Shown one piece after another: positions 43,519 to 50,841 of a stretch of 64,000 bases of DNA; within the stretch, counting starts at the first letter, position 1, and each line of letters begins with the position of its first letter. The notes under the pieces are model-generated. The model worked only from the letters and a program-made list of their open reading frames with translations. It did not search any database and had not been told where the DNA came from. Source of the DNA: DASUAO01 sp035763745 (GTDB lineage: Bacteria > Actinomycetota > Acidimicrobiia > IMCC26256 > PALSA-555); contig DASUAO010000057.1 in the NCBI GenBank assembly GCA_035763745.1, positions 1 to 64,000 on the forward strand, written 5' to 3'. Both the position numbers and the translations under genes were made by a program.

Positions 43519-45108
43519 TCAGACCCGATCCATGCGGCGGATCGTGAGGAGCCAGGTGAGGACGGCGGTGAGCCCGACCAGGACGAGGGAGGCCAGCCCG
43601 GCCCGGGCGAGGGATCCGGCCTCGGTGGCGCTCCAGACCCGGGTGGCCAGCGTCTCGAAGCCGATGGGCGCGAGGAGCAGGGTGGCGGGGAGCTCCTTCA
43701 TCGTCGCGAGCAGCACGAGGCCGCCCCCCGCCGCCAGCCCCGGGGCCATCAGCGGGAGCTCGACGGTCCGGAACCGCCGCACCCGGCCGGCGCCGAGCGA
43801 GCGGGCGGCATCCTCGACGCGCCGCGGCAGCCCACCGACGGCCACCTGGGAGGCGCGCATGGCCTGGGCACCGAAGTGCACCACGTAGGCGAAGACGAGG
43901 AGCGCGAACGACTGGTAGAGCCCGCCGACCACGGGGGTCCCGAGCACCCAGAACACGAGCGCGAGCGCGATGACGAGACCGGGGAGCGCGAAGCCGCTGA
44001 TCACGATCGCGTTGACCGCGCCGCCGATCCGCGAGCGATGCCGCACGGTGAGGTACGCGAGCGGCAGGACCACCGCAACGGCGAGGACCGCGGTGACGAG
44101 CGACACGCCGGCGGTGTTGAGGACGGGACCGAGGAGGGCGTCGACGTCACCGGCGCCGCCGAGGCGGCTCCCGTCGCCACGTGCCGCCCACTCCGCGAGG
44201 ACGATCACTGGTGCGACGACGGCGACGAGCGGCACCAAGGCCACCAGCACGAGGGTCGGGACCCGCCACGCGCCCAGCCGGGCCTGGAGCGACGACCGAC
44301 CACCCGCGGTCGCCTCGACCTCGGTCCGCCGGCGCGACAAACGCCGCTCGGCGATCACGACCGCGAGGGCCACCACGGCGAGCAGCAGGCTGAGGGTCAG
44401 CGAGGTCGTCCGGTCGAAGAGCCGGGTCGCCTCGATGCGCAGCGTGAGCGTGTCGAAGCGAACGATCGAGACCGCTCCGAACTCGCTCACGCAGTAGAGG
44501 AAGGTCAGCAGTGTGCCCGCGGCGACGGCCCCGCGCGCTTGGGGCAGCACGACCGTGCGGAAGACCTCGCGTGGGGAACGCCCGAGCGAGCGAGCGGCCT
44601 CCTCGAGCGACGGGGGGAGCATGGCGAGGCGCGCCGCGACCGGGAGGAACACATACGGATAGCTGAGGAGGGTGAGCACCCCGAACGCGGCCCAGAAGCC
44701 CTCGAGCCGGGGCGGGGCCCCGAACCCGAGCGTGCGGTCGAGGAGCCCGCCCGTCGCGAACGCCGCCTGCAGCGCGACCGCTCCCACGAACGACGGGATC
44801 ACCAGCGGGAGCACCAGGACGACCTGCAGCACGCGCCTTGCCGGCAGGTCGGTGCGCACGACGAGCCACGCGAGGGTGGTGCCCAGGACCGCGCACGCGC
44901 CGGAAACGGTCGTCGCGAGGAGGAGGGTGCGCAGCAACGGACCGAGCGCGTCGTCCGACGCGAGCACGTCGAGCGCGTCCGCGCCGAGGCCGCTGACCCG
45001 GATCGTGAGGTACAGCAGCGGTCCCGCGAACAAGACCGCGATGACCCCGGCCACGCCGACGAGCGCCCGGGGCGGGCGTCCGTCGACGTCCGCCCGCAGG
45101 GCGATCAC
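43519..45108 (-). CDS. Metal/iron ABC transporter permease (FbpB-like)
   Basis: The 529-residue protein is a fused double permease with two BPD-transporter domains, as in FbpB/SfuB and ThiP. Each half has the EAA loop: LEEAARSLGRSPREVFRTVVLPQ in the first and RVEDAARSLGAGRVRRFRTVELPLMAP in the second. About twelve helices are visible. It lies 19 bp after the binding-protein gene. Iron(III) is the likeliest substrate from the neighbouring binding protein; thiamine or another metal cannot be ruled out. Confidence 0.9.
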   Translation of the reverse strand: MIALRADVDGRPPRALVGVAGVIAVLFAGPLLYLTIRVSGLGADALDVLASDDALGPLLRTLLLATTVSGACAVLGTTLAWLVVRTDLPARRVLQVVLVLPLVIPSFVGAVALQAAFATGGLLDRTLGFGAPPRLEGFWAAFGVLTLLSYPYVFLPVAARLAMLPPSLEEAARSLGRSPREVFRTVVLPQARGAVAAGTLLTFLYCVSEFGAVSIVRFDTLTLRIEATRLFDRTTSLTLSLLLAVVALAVVIAERRLSRRRTEVEATAGGRSSLQARLGAWRVPTLVLVALVPLVAVVAPVIVLAEWAARGDGSRLGGAGDVDALLGPVLNTAGVSLVTAVLAVAVVLPLAYLTVRHRSRIGGAVNAIVISGFALPGLVIALALVFWVLGTPVVGGLYQSFALLVFAYVVHFGAQAMRASQVAVGGLPRRVEDAARSLGAGRVRRFRTVELPLMAPGLAAGGGLVLLATMKELPATLLLAPIGFETLATRVWSATEAGSLARAGLASLVLVGLTAVLTWLLTIRRMDRV

Positions 45109-45127
45109 CGTGTTCCGGGGCGCAGGA

Positions 45128-46171
45128 TCACGCTTGCTCGAGCCCGCTCTCGGCGATCAGCTCACGGGTCTTCAGCAACCCTCCGCCCAACGTGTCGAGA
45201 TCGATGCGCGGCGTCTCGATCGTCGACAGCGGCGGGAGCCCCCCGAGCGGCTCGACCCCCTTGGTCAGCGGGTACTCGAACTCGTCCTCCGCGAGGTGCA
45301 CCTGGGCCGACTTCGAGAGGAGGTAGCGCACGAAGCGCTCGGCGAGCGCCCGGTCGTCGGTCGAGTCGAGCACCGCGGCCGACGTCACCAGGATCACCGA
45401 GCCGACGTCGCGGTTCGAGAACACGTGGTTCTCGATCGGCACCGTCGGGTCGACATCCTTCGCGAGCGCGGCGTAGTAGTGGTTCACGAGGCCCATCGGC
45501 ACCTCGCCCCGGCCGACGGCCTCGACGATCGCCGAGTTGCTCGCATAGCTCGTGGCGCCGTTGGCCTCCATCCCGGCGAGCCACTTCGCGGTGACCCTGT
45601 CGCCCTCGATCTCGCGCATGGCCGTGACGAAGTCCTGGAACGACCCGTTGCTCGGGGCGAGGGCGACCTGGTCGCGGTACTTCGCCTTGGTGAGGTCGAG
45701 CACCGAGTCGGGGAGGTCGGCCTTCTTCACCAGGTCGGTGTTGTAGACGAGGACACGGACCCGGCCCGAGACACCGACCCACCGGCCATCGGACGCGCGG
45801 AACCGCGATGCGACCTTGCGCAGCACCGACGGATCGATCTTGCGCAGCCGGTCGGAGCCGTCGAGATAGCCGGTGGCGCCGGGGCTCTGCGAGAGGAAGA
45901 CGTCGGCCGGCGAGGCCGCTCCCTCCTCGTCGATGACGAGCGCGAGGTCGGCGGAGTCGCCGTAGCGGACCTCGACGTCGATGCCCGTGTCGGCCGCGAA
46001 CTGGTCGAGGAGCGGCTGGATCAGCTCTTCGCTCCGGCCGGAGTACACGGTGAGGGTGCCCTCGGCCACGGCCGCGGCCGGGGAGCCGACGGCGACGGCA
46101 CCGGCGGCGACGAGCATCACCACCGCGACGGAGGCGACGACGGATGCGAGACGCGTGGGGGTTCGAGTCAT
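45128..46171 (-). CDS. Metal/iron ABC transporter substrate-binding protein (FbpA-like)
   Basis: The 347-residue protein has a signal peptide (residues 1-35, ending near AAAVAEG) and then LTVYSGRSEELIQPLLDQFAADTGIDVEVRYG, the standard start of FbpA-type ferric-ion-binding proteins. The adjacent tyrosines in VNHYYAALAKD correspond to the paired Tyr iron ligands of FbpA. No lipobox Cys is seen, so anchoring is unclear. The promoter region holds two overlapping TCAGG/CCTGA-type operator motifs. A TAGAAC box stands seven bases before the ATG. Confidence 0.9.
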   Translation of the reverse strand: MTRTPTRLASVVASVAVVMLVAAGAVAVGSPAAAVAEGTLTVYSGRSEELIQPLLDQFAADTGIDVEVRYGDSADLALVIDEEGAASPADVFLSQSPGATGYLDGSDRLRKIDPSVLRKVASRFRASDGRWVGVSGRVRVLVYNTDLVKKADLPDSVLDLTKAKYRDQVALAPSNGSFQDFVTAMREIEGDRVTAKWLAGMEANGATSYASNSAIVEAVGRGEVPMGLVNHYYAALAKDVDPTVPIENHVFSNRDVGSVILVTSAAVLDSTDDRALAERFVRYLLSKSAQVHLAEDEFEYPLTKGVEPLGGLPPLSTIETPRIDLDTLGGGLLKTRELIAESGLEQA

Positions 46172-46183
46172 GGCGGGAGTTCT

Positions 46184-46217
46184 ACCTGAGCCCATTACTC
46201 AGGTCAAGTTGCCCTAA
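46184..46217. promoter_or_regulatory. Double DtxR-type operator in front of the binding-protein gene
   Basis: ACCTGAG-N7-CTCAGGT (46184-46204) is a perfect inverted repeat. Overlapping it, TTAGGGCAACTTGACCTGA (minus strand, 46217-46199) matches 13 of 19 positions of the DtxR/IdeR consensus. The half-sites TCAGG/CCTGA are the same as in the operator at 47305-47318. They sit just above the probable -10 box of the gene. Confidence 0.6.
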
Positions 46218-46226
46218 GTAGTAGTC

Positions 46227-47300
46227 CTACGTCGGCGGGGGAACCCGAGGCCGGGACAGCCGAGGCGCAGCCTCGGCGGGGAACGCCAGGACCGGTCCCC
46301 CGACCGAGACGTCGACGCGATCGCCCCGCTCGAAGGCCGGGCCGGCCGCCATGCGTGCGTGCACCCGAGCGCCGTCCCCGAGCACCACCGCCACGACCTG
46401 GTCGTGGCCGTAGTACGTGATCCCGACGACCTGCGCATGCCCACCGCCGTCGAGGCGGAGCCGCACCCGCTCGGGGCGGACCACGACCTCGACCGCGCCG
46501 GGAGCGACGGGCCGCGCCAGCGCGAGGTCGCCGAACGCCGTCGACACCGTCGCCCCGTCGACCTCGCCGGGGACGATGTCGGCGTTGCCCACGAACGACG
46601 CGACGAAGCGGTCCTGGGGGTTCGCGTACACGCCAGCCGGCGTGTCGATCTGGACGACCGCGCCGGCGCGCATCACCGCGATCCGGTCGGCGATGCTGAG
46701 CGCCTCCTCCTGGTCGTGGGTGACGACGACCGCCGTCGCTCCGGCATCCACCAGGATCCGGCGCACGTCGTCGCGCACCTGCGAGCGCATCGCGGCGTCG
46801 AGGTTCGAGAACGGCTCGTCGAGCAGGACCAGCGACGGATCCGGCGCGAGCGCTCGCGCGAGGGCGACGCGCTGCTGTTGGCCACCCGAGAGCTCGTGGG
46901 GCTCGCGATCGGCCATCTCGGTGAGCCCCACGAGGTCGAGCATCTCGGTCACGCGCCGATCTCTGCTCGCGCGGTCCCGGAGTCCGTACCCGACGTTGCG
47001 GGCCACCGAGAGATGGGGGAACAGCGCGTAGTCCTGGAAGACGACGCCGACCCGACGGCGCTCGGGAGGCACGAAGTGCTCGCCGGCCACGACGGTGCCG
47101 TCGAGCACGATCGAGCCGGTGTCGGGACGCTCGAACCCGGCGACGAGACGCAGGGTCGTCGTCTTGCCGCATCCGCTCGGCCCCAGCAGCGCGAGGAGCT
47201 CCCCGGTACGCACGTCGAGGTCGACCGCGTCGACGGCGAGCACGGCCCCGAAGCGCTTCGTGATGCCACGGCACTCGACGACCGGAGAGGACGGGTCCAC
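46227..47300 (-). CDS. Metal/iron ABC transporter ATP-binding protein (FbpC-like)
   Basis: The 357-residue ATPase is of the FbpC/PotA type: Walker A GPSGCGKTTT, Q-loop VVFQDYALFPHL, signature LSGGQQQRVALARAL, Walker B LVLLDEPFSNLD, H-loop VVVTHDQEEAL, and a C-terminal TOBE-like domain (VEVVVRPERVRLR). The GTG start is fixed by TACCCT exactly six bases upstream on the minus strand, making the transcript leaderless. Gene order is ATPase, binding protein, permease, all minus strand, with the regulator divergent. Confidence 0.92.
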   Translation of the reverse strand: MDPSSPVVECRGITKRFGAVLAVDAVDLDVRTGELLALLGPSGCGKTTTLRLVAGFERPDTGSIVLDGTVVAGEHFVPPERRRVGVVFQDYALFPHLSVARNVGYGLRDRASRDRRVTEMLDLVGLTEMADREPHELSGGQQQRVALARALAPDPSLVLLDEPFSNLDAAMRSQVRDDVRRILVDAGATAVVVTHDQEEALSIADRIAVMRAGAVVQIDTPAGVYANPQDRFVASFVGNADIVPGEVDGATVSTAFGDLALARPVAPGAVEVVVRPERVRLRLDGGGHAQVVGITYYGHDQVVAVVLGDGARVHARMAAGPAFERGDRVDVSVGGPVLAFPAEAAPRLSRPRVPPPT

Positions 47301-47322
47301 GAACTCAGGGTAACCTGACCCG
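47301..47322. promoter_or_regulatory. 22-bp bidirectional leaderless promoter and operator
   Basis: The whole gap between GTG 47300 (minus) and ATG 47323 (plus) is 22 bp. It contains the palindrome TCAGGGTAACCTGA (47305-47318). Inside it, TAACCT (47311-47316) is six bases before the plus-strand ATG and TACCCT (47312-47307) six bases before the minus-strand GTG. A repressor on the palindrome would cover both -10 boxes. Confidence 0.75.
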
Positions 47323-47982
47323 ATGGCCGAGATGCACGACACGACCGAGGAGTACCTCGAGCAGATCTTCGACCTCGAGGAAGAAGGGGTCGTCCCGATG
47401 CGAGCCCGCATCGTCGAGCGGCTGGGCCTCTCCCCCGCGGCGGTGTCGGAGACGGTCGGGCGCCTCGAGGACCACGGCTTCGTCCACCTGCGCGACGACC
47501 GCAGCATCGAGCTCACCGAGAAGGGGCGCAGCCTCGCGACGAGCGTCGTCCGCCGTCACCGGTTGGCCGAGCGGCTGCTGCTCGACGTGATCGGCCTCGA
47601 GTGGGAGAAGGTGCACAAGGAAGCCGACCGGTGGGAGCACGCGATCTCCGCCGACGTCGAGCAGAAGCTCGTCGAGCTGCTCGGCGACCCCCAGACCTGC
47701 CCCCACGGCAATCCGATCCCCGGTGCGAGACGGCGCGGCCCGACCCCTCCGTCGACGCCCCTCGCCGAGACGCCGCCGGGTCCGGTCACCGTCGCGCGGA
47801 TCAGCGAGAAGCTCGAGCTCAATGACGCCGGCCTCGCCCTCGTGGCCGACGCCCGACTCATCCCGGGCGCCCAGGCCACCGTCGTCGGCACCGAGACCGG
47901 CGGCACCCGCGTCCGGACCTCCGCCGGCGAGCGCCTCGTTCCCGCCGAGGTCGCGCAGCAGCTCTACGTCTCGGCCGGGTAG
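47323..47982 (+). CDS. DtxR/IdeR-family metal-dependent repressor
   Basis: The 219-residue protein aligns without gaps to IdeR over the first 130 residues (DTTEEYLEQIFDLEEEGVVP, then VVRRHRLAERLLLDVIGLEW and RWEHAIS) and has the C-terminal SH3-like domain. The ancillary metal site (His79, Glu83, His98) is kept. In the primary site Glu105 and His106 are kept, but Met10 is Glu and Cys102 is Asp, the all-carboxylate pattern of manganese-type MntR. It should repress itself and the divergent transporter through the shared operator. The start is leaderless (TAACCT-N6-ATG). Confidence 0.92.
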   Translation: MAEMHDTTEEYLEQIFDLEEEGVVPMRARIVERLGLSPAAVSETVGRLEDHGFVHLRDDRSIELTEKGRSLATSVVRRHRLAERLLLDVIGLEWEKVHKEADRWEHAISADVEQKLVELLGDPQTCPHGNPIPGARRRGPTPPSTPLAETPPGPVTVARISEKLELNDAGLALVADARLIPGAQATVVGTETGGTRVRTSAGERLVPAEVAQQLYVSAG

Positions 47983-48028
47983 CCGGATCGTCGCACGGCC
48001 GACCCCGGAGGTGGGCCCGCGAAGCCGA

Positions 48029-48304
48029 TCAGCCGCCGGCGACCGCGGGGACGATGCTGAGCGTCTGACCGTCCGCCACCGGGGTCGCGAGGCCGTCGAG
48101 GAAGCGGATGTCCTCCTCGGCGAGGAAGACGTTCACGAAGCGTCGGAGCGCCCCGGCCTCGTCGAAGATCCGCTCGCCGAACCCCGGGTGCTGCGCATCG
48201 AGGGCGTTGAGCACCTCCCCGACGCTGGCCCCGTCGACCGCGAGCTCCCCGGCGCCTCCGGACAGCGTCCGCAGCTGGGTCGGGATGCGTACCTTCACCG
48301 TCAT
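48029..48304 (-). CDS. MoaD/ThiS-like sulfur-carrier protein (MetO-like)
   Basis: The 91-residue protein has the beta-grasp fold of MoaD/ThiS: MTVKVRIPTQLRTLSGGAGE, then FVNVFLAEEDIRFLDGL, and it ends exactly in VAGG. The terminal Gly-Gly is the site where such proteins are adenylated and converted to a thiocarboxylate. It starts 1 bp after the threonine-synthase-like gene and shares its SAM riboswitch. That context points to sulfur delivery for homocysteine synthesis (MetO of Streptomyces), not to molybdopterin; moeA is 47 kb away and no moaE is present. Confidence 0.88.
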   Translation of the reverse strand: MTVKVRIPTQLRTLSGGAGELAVDGASVGEVLNALDAQHPGFGERIFDEAGALRRFVNVFLAEEDIRFLDGLATPVADGQTLSIVPAVAGG

Positions 48305-48305
48305 C

Positions 48306-49544
48306 TCAGCCCTCCCGCGCCGCGGGGTACGCGTCCCAGAACGCGTCGATCGACGGCGCGATCACCTTCGCCGGTGCCGACCCGGGCGCGAGCGCGTCGA
48401 GGGTCTTGAGCCCATGGCCGGTCACGTAGGCGACGACCCGTTCGTCGGCACGCACCACGCCGGACTCGGCGAGCTGCCGGAGCGACGCGATGGTGGTGCC
48501 CGCCGCGGTCTCCCCGAAGATGCCCTCGGTGTGGGCCAGCAGCCGGATGCCGTCGACGATCTCGTCGTCGGTGACGGACGCGATCCCACCTCCGGTCTCC
48601 CGTACGGTGTCGAGGGCGTAGTAGCCGTCGGCCGGGTTGCCGATCGCGATCGACTTGGCGATCGTGTCCGGCTTCACGGGCCGGATGGTGTCCGACTCCT
48701 CGGCGAACGCCGCCGCGACGGGTGAGCACCCCGTGGCCTGCGCGCCCGACACCCGCACCTGCCGTCCGTCATCGAGGAGCCCGAGGTCGTGCAGCTCGTC
48801 GAAGCCACGACGGATCTTGGTGAGCAGCGAACCGCTCCCGACGGGGACGACGACGTGGTCCGGCGTCTCCCATCCGAGCTGCTCCGCCGTCTCGAAGGCG
48901 AGCGTCTTGGAGCCCTCGGCGTAGAACGGCCGGATGTTCACGTTGGCGAACGCCCACGGTCGCTCCGCCGCGACCTCGGCGCAGAGTCGGTTGACGTCGT
49001 CGTAGCTCCCGTCGACCGCCACCACGTTGCCGCCGAAGACGGCCGTGCTCGCGATCTTCGCGGGCTCGAGGTTGGCCGGGATGAAGACGTAGCTCTCGAG
49101 CCCGGCGCGTGCCGCAGCGGCGGCAACCGCGTTCGCGAGGTTGCCGGTCGACGCGCAGGCCAGCGTCTTCAGCCCGAACTCGAGCGTCTTCGCCAACGCG
49201 ACCGCCACCACCCGGTCCTTGAACGAGTTGGTGGGGTTCCGGGTGTCGTCCTTGATCCAGACCTCACCGAGGCCGAGCTCTGCCGCGAGGCGGTCGGCCC
49301 GTACGAGCGGCGTCCACCCGACCGGCAGTGCGGCATCGCCCGGCGAGTCCACCGGCAGCAACGACGCGTAGCGCCAGATCGACTCCGGGCCGGCCGCGAT
49401 CGACTCCCGGGAGATGTCGGCCCGCACGGCCGCGTCGTCGTAGGCGACCTCGAGCGGGCCGAAGCACCACTCGCACGTGTAGATCGGAGAAATGGGGAAC
49501 GTCCTGGCGCACTCCCGGCACCGCAACGCTTCGACGTGAGCCAC
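48306..49544 (-). CDS. thrC (metM-like): Threonine-synthase-family PLP enzyme, probable MetM homocysteine synthase
   Basis: By homology this 412-residue protein is a threonine synthase: an N-terminal zinc-ribbon-like pair (LRCRECARTF and YTCEWCFGPL), the PLP lysine in NPTNSFKDRVVAVAL, and the phosphate loop VGSGSLLTKIRRG. Threonine synthase uses O-phosphohomoserine. Two facts suggest the MetM variant, which turns that substrate into homocysteine with a sulfur-carrier thiocarboxylate: a SAM-I riboswitch upstream and the Gly-Gly sulfur carrier 1 bp downstream. I chose GTG 49544 because GAGGAGGAG lies 4 bases before it; a GTG at 49604 would add 20 residues without a ribosome-binding site. Confidence 0.9.
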   Translation of the reverse strand: MAHVEALRCRECARTFPISPIYTCEWCFGPLEVAYDDAAVRADISRESIAAGPESIWRYASLLPVDSPGDAALPVGWTPLVRADRLAAELGLGEVWIKDDTRNPTNSFKDRVVAVALAKTLEFGLKTLACASTGNLANAVAAAAARAGLESYVFIPANLEPAKIASTAVFGGNVVAVDGSYDDVNRLCAEVAAERPWAFANVNIRPFYAEGSKTLAFETAEQLGWETPDHVVVPVGSGSLLTKIRRGFDELHDLGLLDDGRQVRVSGAQATGCSPVAAAFAEESDTIRPVKPDTIAKSIAIGNPADGYYALDTVRETGGGIASVTDDEIVDGIRLLAHTEGIFGETAAGTTIASLRQLAESGVVRADERVVAYVTGHGLKTLDALAPGSAPAKVIAPSIDAFWDAYPAAREG

Positions 49545-49645
49545 GGGGCTCCTCCTCGGCTCTGCGGGTGCCACGACTCCCTCGGCTGAGGAACCCCGCG
49601 ACACCTCGATTCGGTGAGGACCCGCACGAGGCGCGCCCTCCTTCT

Positions 49646-49681
49646 CGACGCGCTCGGAGCGCCTCGAGCGGAGGACCGCTC
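49646..49681 (-). other. Hairpins between riboswitch and thrC/metM
   Basis: On the minus strand GAGCGG-TCCT-CCGCTC is a perfect 6-bp stem (49681-49666), followed directly by CGAGGCGCT-CCG-AGCGCGTCG (49666-49646), a 9-bp stem with one mismatch. They are the candidate expression platform of the riboswitch. There is no U-run, and an AAGGAGG lies just downstream. The remaining leader to 49545 shows no further element. Confidence 0.4.
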
Positions 49682-49687
49682 TCAGCT

Positions 49688-49786
49688 GCTCATCGGTCAG
49701 GCATTGGCACCTGGCACTCCGGATTGCTCCGGTGTGCTGGTTGCCGCGGCGTCAACGGGCCTGTCCCTCAGCCGCTCTCGATGAGC
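49688..49786 (-). ncRNA. SAM-I (S-box) riboswitch
   Basis: The 99-nt element carries the S-box core in order: P1 arm GCTCATCG, GAGAGCGGCTGAGGGACAGG, CCC, GTTGACGCCGCGGCAACC, the P3 hairpin with CCGGA-GCAA-TCCGG, GGTGCCAATGCC, and the closing P1 arm CGATGAGC. The two P1 arms are exactly complementary. These conserved blocks match SAM-I and not SAM-IV or SAM-II. It turns off downstream genes when S-adenosylmethionine is plentiful. Confidence 0.93.
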
Positions 49787-49799
49787 GCGTTCGGGGAGA

Positions 49800-49805
49800 A
49801 CGATA
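49800..49805 (-). promoter_or_regulatory. Probable -10 box of the riboswitch transcript
   Basis: TATCGT on the minus strand lies 13 bases before the first base of the SAM riboswitch, so transcription would start at its 5' edge. No clear -35 box is seen. Confidence 0.45.
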
Positions 49806-49884
49806 GCGCCCGAAGCCGCTCGCCTCCAGTCGGAATCGGCCCCCCGGATCCCGCCGGGAGCCTCGCCCCTAGGCTCTGCGCACC

Positions 49885-50811
49885 ATGGCGACGAGCCCCC
49901 CGCCTCTCGACAGCCCGGATCCCGGCGCGCTCGCCGAGCGGAAGGCCGCCCTCGACACGACCATCTCGGTCTGCCTTCCCGCGTACAACGAGGAGGGCAC
50001 GGTCGGGAACATCGTGGGGAGCATCCGACGGGCCCTCGTCGAGCAGACCCATCTCGTCGACGAGATCGTGGTGATGGACGACGGCTCCGAGGACAGCACC
50101 GCCGCGTTCGCCCGCGAGGAGGGCGCCGCCGTGCATCGGGTGGACCATGTGCTGCCCGACGTCGCGCCCGGTCGCGGCAAGGGCAACGCGCTCTGGCGGT
50201 CGCTGGCGGTGACCACCGGCGACCTCGTCGTCTGGATCGACGCCGACATCTACAATTTTCGGCCCCACTTCGTCACCCGACTCGTCGAGCCCCTGCTCCA
50301 CCGACCCGAGGTGTGGTTCGTGAAGGCCTTCTACCGGCGACCGCTGCACGGCGCTCCGACCGGCGGGGGCCGGGTGACCGAGCTCATGGCCCGTCCCCTG
50401 ATCGCGGCGCTCTTCCCCGAGCTCGCCGGGATCATCCAACCACTCGGCGGTGAGTACGCGGGCCGCCGGACGCTCCTGGACTCGGTGCCGTTCTTCGAGG
50501 GTTGGGGCGTCGAGATCGGCCTCCTCATCGACGTCGCGGCAACGGCCGGGATCGACGCGATCGCGCAGTGCGACCTGGGGACGCGCGAGCACCGGAACCG
50601 GCCCCTCGAGCAGCTCTCGCCCCAGGCGATGGCGGTGCTCGTGACCTGCCTCCGGCGCGCCGGTCTCCCGGAGGAGCGCATCGGCACCACCCTCGCGACG
50701 TTCGACGACGACCACGTGGCGCTCGAGGTCGACATCCCGGCGCGCGAGCGACCCCCGATGATCACGGTCCCGGCCTACCGGGCCGTGCGCGGCCTCGCCC
50801 CGCTCCCCTGA
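49885..50811 (+). CDS. gpgS: Glucosyl-3-phosphoglycerate synthase GpgS
   Basis: GpgS (GT81) joins glucose from a nucleotide sugar to 3-phosphoglycerate, the first step to glucosylglycerate and, in mycobacteria, to methylglucose lipopolysaccharides. The 308-residue protein has the GT-A start TISVCLPAYNEEGTVGNIVGSI, the metal motif VVWIDADIYNFRPHFV, and the acceptor-site PLGGEYAGRRTLL. TAGGCT nine bases before the ATG suggests a 3-base leader. The gene is divergent from the riboswitch transcript. A glycerate kinase lies nearby, but the matching phosphatase is not in the window. Confidence 0.92.
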   Translation: MATSPPPLDSPDPGALAERKAALDTTISVCLPAYNEEGTVGNIVGSIRRALVEQTHLVDEIVVMDDGSEDSTAAFAREEGAAVHRVDHVLPDVAPGRGKGNALWRSLAVTTGDLVVWIDADIYNFRPHFVTRLVEPLLHRPEVWFVKAFYRRPLHGAPTGGGRVTELMARPLIAALFPELAGIIQPLGGEYAGRRTLLDSVPFFEGWGVEIGLLIDVAATAGIDAIAQCDLGTREHRNRPLEQLSPQAMAVLVTCLRRAGLPEERIGTTLATFDDDHVALEVDIPARERPPMITVPAYRAVRGLAPLP

Positions 50812-50841
50812 ACGACCCTGCCACTCCACCAGGAGGTCACC

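Noticed and set aside
49169..49627. A GTG at 49627 with a good AAGGAGG, opening a 152-codon frame that overlaps the thrC/metM gene
   Set aside because: It is out of frame with the real gene for most of its length and Arg/Ser-rich; it is too long to be a leader peptide. The ribosome-binding-like sequence may be part of the riboswitch leader instead.
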